Part shown: positions 34,190 through 40,807 of the stretch, one piece after another
Layout: the number at the start of each line of letters is the position of its first letter
How positions within the stretch are numbered: position 1 is the stretch's first letter
Assembly: GCA_965223305.1 (NCBI GenBank)
Contig: CBDCWT010000070.1
Location: 1 to 44,087, forward strand
Length of the DNA: 44,087 bases
Reading direction: 5' to 3'
Source of the DNA: CBDCWT01 sp965223305
GTDB lineage: Bacteria; Planctomycetota; Planctomycetia; Pirellulales; Pirellulaceae
Position numbers and translations under genes: made by a program
Notes under the pieces: generated by a model
Told to the model about the DNA's origin: nothing
Databases searched by the model: none
Seen by the model: the letters and a program-made list of their open reading frames with translations, nothing else

Positions 34190-34834
34190 CTAAACGACTT
34201 GCCCTGGCCGATCAGATGACTTAGCGCAGACCAGGCATTCCGATATTTCTGTACATCCGAATCTTGAGACCCCTCCATCGATCCAGCCGGCGATTGCGAC
34301 ACGACCTGCCGCCAATAGAAACTTCACAGAGTCGCCTGTGTCATCCGTGGTGATAAATCCGTTGGCGACGTAGATATCTTCCCAGCCGTCGTTGTTCAGG
34401 TCGTAAAACTTCGATCCCCAAGCCCATCGACCCATCGTCACCTGGGCCGATTTCGCTAATGTCACGGATAGCCGGTTCTGGCCGCCCTGGGAAAAACCTT
34501 CGAAGAGTGTGTTGCCTCGGGCATGGCGCTGAAACTGCTGGCGCTGCTGGCTGCTCGCCTGCTCACGAAACTTGCGCTGGTAGGCGATGCGATTCCCGGC
34601 GGACGAAAACATATTGCTCACGTAGACGTCCATCATGTCGTCGTTGTTGAAGTTTCCCCAGGTCACGGACATACCTGCCGAAATGTCCTCTACGGCCAAT
34701 TCACTGGCGACATCCCGAAATCTGAACCTGGCCGCCGACTTGGTCGTTACGATATAGGTTATTGCGTCCAAAATCGTTGGCCACATACAAGTCCATGTCG
34801 CCGTCGTTGTCGTAATCTTCCCAGGACGCGGCAT
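34190..34834 (-). CDS. FG-GAP (VCBS) propeller part
   Basis: Coding homology runs from about 34730 to 34320: RFRDVASELAVEDISAGMSV, then WGNFNNDDMMDVYVSNMFSS (FG-GAP/VCBS Ca-binding repeat), later GSKFYDLNNDGWEDIYVANG. The ends of the frame are shifted sequence. Deleting one C at 34730-34733 joins it upstream to YDNDGDMDLYVANDFG. Deleting one A at 34319-34321 joins it downstream to YWRQVVSQSPAGSMEGS. Such propellers with UnbV are abundant in planctomycete secreted proteins. Confidence 0.7.
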   Translation of the reverse strand: MPRPGKITTTTATWTCMWPTILDAITYIVTTKSAARFRFRDVASELAVEDISAGMSVTWGNFNNDDMMDVYVSNMFSSAGNRIAYQRKFREQASSQQRQQFQRHARGNTLFEGFSQGGQNRLSVTLAKSAQVTMGRWAWGSKFYDLNNDGWEDIYVANGFITTDDTGDSVKFLLAAGRVAIAGWIDGGVSRFGCTEISECLVCAKSSDRPGQVV

Positions 34835-34836
34835 AG

Positions 34837-35472
34837 CTATAGCGACGATTGTTTTCGTCGAGCCCCACTCAGAACGGTCACATCCGTAAACTGAAGATCG
34901 CCATCGTTACGCAGCAGGAGATTCGGTCCGCCATTGTTGGCGTCGTGGTAGGGAATGGGAGTGCCCAAGATGCCTTCGGATTGGCCTTGTTCGCGCGCGG
35001 GGTTGCGGCCGCAGCAAAACAGATCCACGTCGCCATCGCGATCAAAATCCGCCGCCGCCAGTGAATGTAAGACCGTTGCCTGATAGGTGGCGGTGTTCAA
35101 CGACAGGTCGCGGTACTCCAAGATCTCGGTGTCGCCCGAGTCGGCGACGAGGCGACCGAGACGGACTCGTAGCTCGACGGCGTCGATCGGGTGGAGGATG
35201 AAGTCGGTCACGTCGCGCTCGGAATCGACCATCGGCAGGTGTTCTCGTTCCGCGACGACGAGCACGGGGAGTCCGGTCTCTACCAGCAGGCGATTCACCT
35301 CGCGAAGGTTGCGCATCGGGTCGTCGCCCAACTCCACCAAGATCGCAGACCAGTCCGACGTGTCGAGGTCTGACGTGTCCGCCTCGTCCAACAGTTTGAC
35401 GGCGATTCCGGCCAGCAGCAACGCTTCTGTGAGGGGCTGACTGAGCGTCGACGGATAGGCGGCGAGCTGCAT
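34837..35472 (-). CDS. Chimeric frame: GlnR-like regulator N terminus joined to FG-GAP protein
   Basis: Residues 1-134 (ATG 35472 to ~35071) are a GlnR-type response regulator from an actinobacterium. It has an atypical receiver in which the phospho-acceptor strand reads AILVELGDDP (no Asp at the usual place), a strand LPVLVV, FILHPIDAVELRVRLGRL, and the start of the winged helix (LEYRDLSLNTATYQATV). From codon ~135 the sequence is LHSLAAADFDRDGDVDLFCC and PNLLLRNDGDLQFTDV, an FG-GAP propeller of planctomycete type. Base composition changes at the same point. The upstream ATG overlaps the glnA stop (TGATG), so the regulator is genuine; its C-terminal DNA-binding domain has been replaced by foreign sequence. 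Confidence 0.8.
   Translation of the reverse strand: MQLAAYPSTLSQPLTEALLLAGIAVKLLDEADTSDLDTSDWSAILVELGDDPMRNLREVNRLLVETGLPVLVVAEREHLPMVDSERDVTDFILHPIDAVELRVRLGRLVADSGDTEILEYRDLSLNTATYQATVLHSLAAADFDRDGDVDLFCCGRNPAREQGQSEGILGTPIPYHDANNGGPNLLLRNDGDLQFTDVTVLSGARRKQSSL
35060..35085. other. Junction between two unrelated genomes
   Basis: Right of this interval the minus strand encodes TYQATV of a GlnR-like winged helix. Left of it comes LHSLAAADFDRDGD of an FG-GAP repeat. GC content rises sharply to the right. Gene content on the two sides belongs to different phyla. No insertion-sequence end or att-like repeat is visible at the join. Confidence 0.8.
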
Positions 35473-36797
35473 CAGAGCACCGGTAGATACTGCTCGAGTT
35501 CGAAGCGAGAAACGTGCTGCTGGTAGCGGTCCCACTCCTTGCGCTTGTTGCGCAGGAACCAGTTGAAGGTGTGCTCGCCCAATGCTTCGGCGACCAGGTC
35601 GGAGGACTCCATCGCGTCGAGCGCCTGGGCCAGGGTCTCGGGTAGCCGGGTCAGCCCGGCGGCCTTGCGCTCATCGTTGGTCATGTCGAGGGCGTTGCCC
35701 GTCAACTCGTCCGGCAAGGTGTACCCCTGCTCGATGCCTCGCAGCCCCGCCGCCAGTAGGACCGAAAACGCCAGATACGGATTGCACGCTGCATCGGCGG
35801 CTCGGTACTCGACCCGGGTGCTGTCCCGCTTGCCCGCCTTGACCGTGGGGACTCGCACCAAGGCCGACTGGTTGTTGTGTGCCCAGTAGGTGTAGATGGG
35901 TGCCTCGAAGCCGCGGACCAGTCGCTTGTAAGAGTTCACCCATTGGTTGGTGATGGCGGTCAACTCGGGTGCGTGGTGGAGAATGCCGGCGATGAACTGC
36001 TCTCCCACCGTCGACAGGCCACTCTCCGCCGTCTCGTCGTAGAACGCGTTTCCACCCGCGTCGAACAGGGACAAGTGCATGTGGAAACCGCTCCCATCGT
36101 GCTGCTCGAGCGGCTTTGGCATGAACGTGGCGTAGATCCCGTTCTCGAGCGCGATCTCCTTGACGGTGAGGCGGAAGGTCATCACTGCGTCGGCCATCGA
36201 CAACGCGTCGGTGTACCGCAGGTTGATCTCGTGCTGGGACGGGGCGACCTCGTGATGCGAGTACTCGACCGGGATGCCGAGCTGCTCGAGCGCGTTGATG
36301 GTGTGGCGCCGATACTCCTGAGCAACGTCGAGCGGGGTGAGGTCGAAGTAGCCGCCGTGGTCGAGGACGACGGGTTCAGGCCCGGCATCGGCGAAGTAGA
36401 AGTACTCGAGTTCCGGCCCGACAAAGAACGAATACTCCGCGTCCGCTGCTCGCCGGAGATTCCGTTGCAACACGTACCGAGGATCACCGTCGAACGGCTC
36501 GCCGTCCGGACGCTGGATGTCGCAGAACATGGCCGCCACCTGCTGGTCCGGTCGCCACGGCAGTATCCGGAAGGACGCGGGGTCCGGTTTTGCCACCATG
36601 TCGGCTTCTTGGATGCGGGCGTACCCGTCGATCGCCGAGCCGTCGAACGTCATACCCTCGTCGAGCGCCACGTCGAGCTCCGAGGGGCTGATTGCGACCG
36701 ACTTCAGAAACCCTTGGACGTCGGTGAACCAGAGGCGGACGAACCGCACCCCGCGCTCCTCGACCGTCCGCAGCACATACTCGGATTGTTTGCTCAT
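35472..36797 (-). CDS. glnA: Glutamine synthetase type I (alpha-like)
   Basis: 441 residues, intact, start ATG 36797. Glutamate + NH3 + ATP to glutamine; cytoplasmic dodecamer. Beta-grasp N terminus RLWFTDVQGFLKSVAI with MTFDGSAIDGYARI. Active-site blocks are FVGPELEYFYF, VEYSHHEVAPSQHEINLRYT, FMPKPLEQHDGSGFHMHLSL, NSYKRLVRGFEAPIY and STRVEYRAADAACNPYLAFS. The C terminus (WFLRNKRKEWDRYQQHVSRF) lacks the NLY[DE]LP adenylylation tyrosine motif, so it fits the GSI-alpha type controlled by feedback or by GlnR rather than AMPylation. Overlaps by 1 bp the GlnR-like gene downstream and faces glnII across a 249-bp promoter region. Confidence 0.95.
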   Translation of the reverse strand: MSKQSEYVLRTVEERGVRFVRLWFTDVQGFLKSVAISPSELDVALDEGMTFDGSAIDGYARIQEADMVAKPDPASFRILPWRPDQQVAAMFCDIQRPDGEPFDGDPRYVLQRNLRRAADAEYSFFVGPELEYFYFADAGPEPVVLDHGGYFDLTPLDVAQEYRRHTINALEQLGIPVEYSHHEVAPSQHEINLRYTDALSMADAVMTFRLTVKEIALENGIYATFMPKPLEQHDGSGFHMHLSLFDAGGNAFYDETAESGLSTVGEQFIAGILHHAPELTAITNQWVNSYKRLVRGFEAPIYTYWAHNNQSALVRVPTVKAGKRDSTRVEYRAADAACNPYLAFSVLLAAGLRGIEQGYTLPDELTGNALDMTNDERKAAGLTRLPETLAQALDAMESSDLVAEALGEHTFNWFLRNKRKEWDRYQQHVSRFELEQYLPVL

Positions 36798-37046
36798 CGT
36801 GTCTCCGGCATGAAGATTGTATGCCCGACCGTAGCCCGTCGCCGATCACTCCAGAAACCCCGAATCCACTGATCGGAGGTGTGAAACACAGAGTTCACAC
36901 TTCGGCAATCGGTCCGAAACTGCCCCATGCGAACGTTGCATCGGCGGGCGCTCCAACCGCGTCTGCCGCGGAACCAAAAAGGCGGCGACATCCTGCGCTC
37001 CCGACGCCGATCGAGAGTTGGGTCGCCTTTGAGAGTGAGGAACGAC
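36798..37046. promoter_or_regulatory. Divergent glnA/glnII promoter region
   Basis: 249 bp separate the two glutamine synthetase starts. Both promoters must lie here. It holds the GlnR-box-like array at 36883-36920. SD-like GTGAGGA precedes the glnII start by 6 bp. Confidence 0.65.
36883..36920 (+). promoter_or_regulatory. Candidate GlnR-box-like operator
   Basis: GAAAC (36883), TTCAC (36894), GCAAT (36905) and GAAAC (36916) follow one another with an exact 11-bp period. Actinobacterial GlnR boxes are GTnAC and GAAAC half-sites with 6-bp spacers, that is the same 11-bp period. Two of the half-sites match well and two are degenerate. The location between glnA and glnII, with a GlnR-like gene next door, supports the idea. 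Confidence 0.4.
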
Positions 37047-38051
37047 ATGCCGTATCGCGCTATGTACATCTGGACCGACGGCACCACGCCGACGCACCTG
37101 CTTCGGTCCAAGACCCGGGTCCTGGACGACGGAGCGGAGCCGCCCATCTGGGGCTTCGACGGTTCCAGCACCAACCAGGCGGCCGGCGAGGCTTCCGATG
37201 TTGTCTTGCGCCCGGTGAAGGTCGTGCCCGACCCGATTCGTGGCGGCGATGACGTCCTCGTGCTGTGCGAGTGCCTGAATACCGACATGACGCCCCACGC
37301 CACCAACACGCGGGCGGCGCTGGTCGAGGTGGCCGAGAAGTATGCCTCGCATGAGATGTGGTTCGGCATGGAGCAGGAATACAACATCATGGAGGACCGG
37401 CACCCCTACGGTTTCCCACGGGGCGGGTACCCGGCGCCTCAGGGTCCGTACTACTGCGGTGTCGGCGCCGCCGACATCTACGGTCGTCACGTCGCCGATG
37501 CCCACAGCCAGGCCTGCATGGACGCGGGCCTTCGCATCAGCGGCACCAACGCCGAGGTGATGACCGGTCAGTGGGAGTTCCAGATCGGCCCGCTGCCTCC
37601 CATCGAGATGGCCGACCAGCTCACGTTGGCCCGGTGGATGCTCTACCGAATCGGTGAGGACTACGACCTGGAGATCTCCATACATCCCAAGCCGATGCCG
37701 GGCGATTGGAACGGTGCCGGTTGCCACACCAACTTCTCCACCAACAAGATGCGTGACAACTATGACGCGGTCATCGCTGCGTGTGAGGCGCTCGGTGAGA
37801 AAGCCGATCTGCACATCCAGAACTATGGCGCCGGCGTCGAGCTTCGCCTGACCGGTGAGCACGAGACCCAGAAGTGGGACACGTTCTCCTACGGTGTGTC
37901 GGACCGGGGTGCCTCGGTTCGGATCCCGTGGCAGGTCGAGCAGGACGGTAAGGGATACGCCGAGGATCGGCGCCCGAACGCCAACTGCGATCCCTACGTC
38001 GTCACTCGGCTCATCACCGACACGGTGTGCTCGGCGGAAGCATCCGCCTGA
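37047..38051 (+). CDS. glnII: Glutamine synthetase type II (eukaryote-like)
   Basis: 334 residues from ATG 37047 (MPYRAMYIWTDGT); the frame remains open upstream to 36927 but homology begins here and an SD precedes. Same reaction as GSI but a decameric enzyme. Motifs: IWGFDGSSTNQA, MWFGMEQEYNIME (metal-binding Glu), GTNAEVMTGQWEFQIG, GDWNGAGCHTNFSTN, DRGASVRIP and ANCDPYVVTRLITDTV. GSII is found in Streptomyces, Frankia and relatives as a nitrogen-starvation enzyme under GlnR. A strong terminator follows at 38074-38104. Intact. Confidence 0.95.
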   Translation: MPYRAMYIWTDGTTPTHLLRSKTRVLDDGAEPPIWGFDGSSTNQAAGEASDVVLRPVKVVPDPIRGGDDVLVLCECLNTDMTPHATNTRAALVEVAEKYASHEMWFGMEQEYNIMEDRHPYGFPRGGYPAPQGPYYCGVGAADIYGRHVADAHSQACMDAGLRISGTNAEVMTGQWEFQIGPLPPIEMADQLTLARWMLYRIGEDYDLEISIHPKPMPGDWNGAGCHTNFSTNKMRDNYDAVIAACEALGEKADLHIQNYGAGVELRLTGEHETQKWDTFSYGVSDRGASVRIPWQVEQDGKGYAEDRRPNANCDPYVVTRLITDTVCSAEASA

Positions 38052-38073
38052 ACTCAATCCCGACGAGCCACTC

Positions 38074-38104
38074 GAAACGGGCCGCCCCATGGGCGGCCCG
38101 TTTC
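38074..38104 (+). terminator. Strong hairpin after glnII
   Basis: A perfect 14-bp inverted repeat, GAAACGGGCCGCCC / GGGCGGCCCGTTTC, with the 3-nt loop CAT, 23 bp after the glnII stop. The short TTT within the arm is the only T run, typical of actinobacterial hairpin terminators. Confidence 0.8.
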
Positions 38105-38108
38105 TCGT

Positions 38109-38310
38109 GGAGTGGGGAGTGGGGAGTGAGGAGTGAGGAGTACCGCTCGCATCCCGCCCACGCCATTTCTCACATCTCACGTCTCGGCGAGCCGTGGCGG
38201 CGGTGATCCCGGTGCGCTCACCAACCGATCTCGACCGAGCGGCGCTGGTTCCTCACTCCTCAAAGGAGCGCAGCGACTGCCCTCACTCCTCGGTGAGCCG
38301 TGTCGACGGC
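38109..38310. repeat. Short GTGAGGA-type repeats, direct and inverted
   Basis: Around 38110-38140 GTGGGGA and GTGAGGA are repeated in tandem. The complementary form TCACTCCTC recurs near 38250-38300. The stretch 38052-38355 has no gene. The function is unknown; it may be simple-sequence slippage. Confidence 0.5.
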
Positions 38311-38355
38311 GAGCCCCGTGCGCTCCCCAACCCTGCCTACGTGGAGCGGCGCGAA

Positions 38356-38991
38356 CTAACCGGCTTGGGCAGCCGATGCGGTGCCGATGGCGTCCACCGA
38401 CTGGTTGAACGCTTCGACTGCAGTTCGGTAGTCCAGGAGGGCCTGGCGTCGAGCCTGCCCCGTGTCGGATGCCCGGAGCCCGGCCAGGACGTCGTCGGCG
38501 AATCGTGAGATGTCGTCGGCGGCGGTGAGCGCGTCGGCGAACGAGGCCGCGATGTCGGTGTAGCCGGCAGGAGCTGCTCGCAGTTTGACCGAGTCGGTGA
38601 ACACCTGCGCGTCGTCGCGAAGATCCACGAGCAGCGCTTCGGTATCTCCGTACTCGGCTTCGTCGTTGTCCCAGGCCGTGTTGGCCGCCTCGATCTCGGC
38701 GGTGATGGCGGCCAGGGTCTCCTGATCTTCGCGCAACCCGGTGACGAAGGTGTCGAGCTCAGCTGGGAGCGTGGTCGGCGTCGTGTCCTCAGGGGTGTCG
38801 CCTGCATCTCCGCCGTCGCCGGCCCCAGGATCGTCGTCTCCGGGAGTGGTCGTGGTGGATGAGACCGGTGTGTCATCGGCGATGACTTCGGGCTCCAGCT
38901 GCTGAACGAAGGCCCATGTGAAGAACACCATCGCCAAGACGACGAGAGGGAGGATCCAGCGGCCTGGTTTGGGGTCCGGGTTGCGTGCCAT
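38356..38991 (-). CDS. Membrane-anchored helical protein of unknown function
   Basis: 211 residues from ATG 38991. A short basic N terminus, one membrane helix (~13-28, ILPLVVLAMVFFTWAFV), a Thr/Asp/Gly-rich linker (~45-75), then a helical domain (~78-205) with regular Ala/Asp/Leu heptads. The topology suggests an extracytoplasmic domain tethered by an N-terminal anchor. No family recognised. It converges on glnII across the repeat-rich spacer. Confidence 0.65.
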   Translation of the reverse strand: MARNPDPKPGRWILPLVVLAMVFFTWAFVQQLEPEVIADDTPVSSTTTTPGDDDPGAGDGGDAGDTPEDTTPTTLPAELDTFVTGLREDQETLAAITAEIEAANTAWDNDEAEYGDTEALLVDLRDDAQVFTDSVKLRAAPAGYTDIAASFADALTAADDISRFADDVLAGLRASDTGQARRQALLDYRTAVEAFNQSVDAIGTASAAQAG

Positions 38992-39277
38992 GCGGCAGCA
39001 ACGTTAGTCGACCTTCCACCGGTTCCCGGGAAGCGCGGCACGACAGTCTTGTCGCGGGACCGGGCCTCCCATATGGTGGTGATGGCGTCGGGAGGGACAA
39101 GGAGTGCCATGCAGGCCCGCCGTCCCCGTTGCCGCCATGAACCATTGCCCGGTCCGACCGCCCATCTGTGCTGCGTTGACCGCGCCCCGAGCCGATCTCG
39201 GGTGGTCACGAGTCAGATCTCCGAGAACGAGATCGCGACTATGTGCACCGTCTCTCAGTACGTCCTTTGTAGAGCTC

Positions 39278-40483
39278 ATGGGGCATGATCCGGTCACGCC
39301 GTCAGCCGGCAGCTCACAGCCCACCCCGCCTGATGAGGGGACGCTGGAGCCATCCAACGGTCGTCGAGTCGAGGCACTGCCTGCGACTTGGGACCGACCG
39401 CAATCGTTGTGGAACAGGGTTCTTCGGTATTTCGGCTCTCGGGATCTCGCAGGTGCGGGACGCTCCACTCCTTCCACATCTCTTCGCGGCCCGGGTGGCC
39501 GAGTCGACCTCGGGGCCGGAGATGAGGTCGTCGAGCACATCCCGTGGGATCGGATCACCATCGATGAGCCTGCCGGCCGCTCGCCGGTCTTCTACGTGAT
39601 GGCCACACTGGCTGTGGTGCTGGCCGCCGTTGCTATCTGGCGGTTTCAGGGCCCCGACACCATGCCGACTCCGATCACGCTGGCGGACGTGTCAAACGGG
39701 TCGCCCAACATGGACTCTGCCCCGGTCGACGAAGAGCCGGCGATGGCAGGCGAGCCTGGGACCGAGATCAGCGGACCGACCGCGGCGCGACCGGCCGAGC
39801 TCGCCCCGTCGGCCCAGCTCACATCGGAGGCCGATCTCATGGCCTTTGTGCCGATCGATGGGGCGGACGCGGCTCGGGTTCGCGCCGAGTGGTTCGTACT
39901 GGACTACTTCTCCACCTCGGACGCCGCCCGCTCGGAGAAGGTGTCTGCCGTGGTACCCGAGTGGGCCAGCACCGATGTCGAGCCGACGACGACGGCCTAC
40001 GTGGACTGGGTGCATGCGTACGACGTCGCCGCCCGATCGGATCGGCTGTTCGATGTCACCGTCGCGTACCGCAGTCTCGTCACGACGGACGACGGGCCGT
40101 ATGTCACCGGCGGTGTGCGCGCCGTGGTCGTTCCCGTTGCCGTCCGGCCAGATGGGGCGTCGTCTGTGGCGGGCTTGCCCACCCCCACCGCGCCGCCGGA
40201 GGCGTTGGCGGTCTCGCCCGGAACACCACCACCCCCGGACGATCGATGGGACCTCGCCGATCCGCCCGCCGAGGTCGCCGAAGCCGCCCTCGAGACCGTG
40301 GATGGGCTGGTCGGAGCGCCGTTGGTGCTCACGGCCGTCACGAACGGAACGGCGTGGCGCGTGGTCGTGGAAGGTGAGGCCGCAGGAGGGGTCCGATGGC
40401 CATTCGAGGTTTTCGTGCAACCGCCGGACGGATCGGTCCCGGCCAGGCCCGTAGAAGACGCGGCCGCCGAGGAGGAGGGGTAG
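39278..40483 (+). CDS. Single-pass membrane protein of unknown function
   Basis: 401 residues from ATG 39278; the open frame runs back to 39104 but that part lacks protein character. A hydrophilic N-terminal cytoplasmic part (1-100), one membrane helix (~103-122, SPVFYVMATLAVVLAAVAIW), a Pro/Ala/Glu linker, and two similar extracytoplasmic alpha/beta domains (ARVRAEWFVLDYFSTSDAAR; then ALETVDGLVGAPLVLTAV). The arrangement resembles the VirB8/TcpC-like NTF2-fold tandem of conjugation proteins, but I see no firm motif and no other conjugation genes nearby. Confidence 0.6.
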   Translation: MGHDPVTPSAGSSQPTPPDEGTLEPSNGRRVEALPATWDRPQSLWNRVLRYFGSRDLAGAGRSTPSTSLRGPGGRVDLGAGDEVVEHIPWDRITIDEPAGRSPVFYVMATLAVVLAAVAIWRFQGPDTMPTPITLADVSNGSPNMDSAPVDEEPAMAGEPGTEISGPTAARPAELAPSAQLTSEADLMAFVPIDGADAARVRAEWFVLDYFSTSDAARSEKVSAVVPEWASTDVEPTTTAYVDWVHAYDVAARSDRLFDVTVAYRSLVTTDDGPYVTGGVRAVVVPVAVRPDGASSVAGLPTPTAPPEALAVSPGTPPPPDDRWDLADPPAEVAEAALETVDGLVGAPLVLTAVTNGTAWRVVVEGEAAGGVRWPFEVFVQPPDGSVPARPVEDAAAEEEG

Positions 40484-40504
40484 CCGGTCCACCGCGGATC
40501 GGGT

Positions 40505-40762
40505 TCAGCCGGTGAAGTGGCTCTCTAGGATCGTCTGAGCGGCCGGCGCGATGTCATCCCAGGTAGCGTCGGGCCGCTTTGAAAGGGTCACAAAGTCGGC
40601 GGTCATGAACACACTGGTCACACCTTCGAGCTCCAGCAGCGCAGCGGCGACCGGATCGTCGGTGTCGGCGCCCGCAACCACGGTGGTCGGTCCGCCCACG
40701 TCGACACCAACGGTGAACTTGAGCGCGTTGGGGTTCGGCGTCGGTTCGACGGTCACAGCCAT
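40505..40762 (-). CDS. Nfu/NifU N-terminal-domain protein
   Basis: 85 residues from ATG 40762 (MAVTVEPTPNPNALKFTV); the longer frame to 40954 has no support. TPNPNALKF followed by VTSVFMTADFVTLSKRPDAT is the Nfu_N (Scaffold protein Nfu/NifU N-terminal) signature. In larger Nfu proteins this domain precedes the CxxC Fe-S scaffold domain, which is absent here. Divergent from hyuA with a 45-bp gap. A role in Fe-S assembly is inferred from the domain only. Confidence 0.85.
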   Translation of the reverse strand: MAVTVEPTPNPNALKFTVGVDVGGPTTVVAGADTDDPVAAALLELEGVTSVFMTADFVTLSKRPDATWDDIAPAAQTILESHFTG

Positions 40763-40807
40763 CGCAGGTCCTTTCATCGGCTGGGCGGTCGATCGTAGCC
40801 AGAACGC

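Noticed and set aside
34837..35535. A real fusion protein of a response regulator with an FG-GAP propeller
   Set aside because: The two halves belong to different phyla with different GC, and the change coincides with the genome switch; treated as a chimera.
36846..38180. 444-residue frame antisense to glnII, and 331-residue frame antisense to glnA (35877-36872)
   Set aside because: Long antisense frames are expected in high-GC DNA; both lie on top of unmistakable glutamine synthetases.
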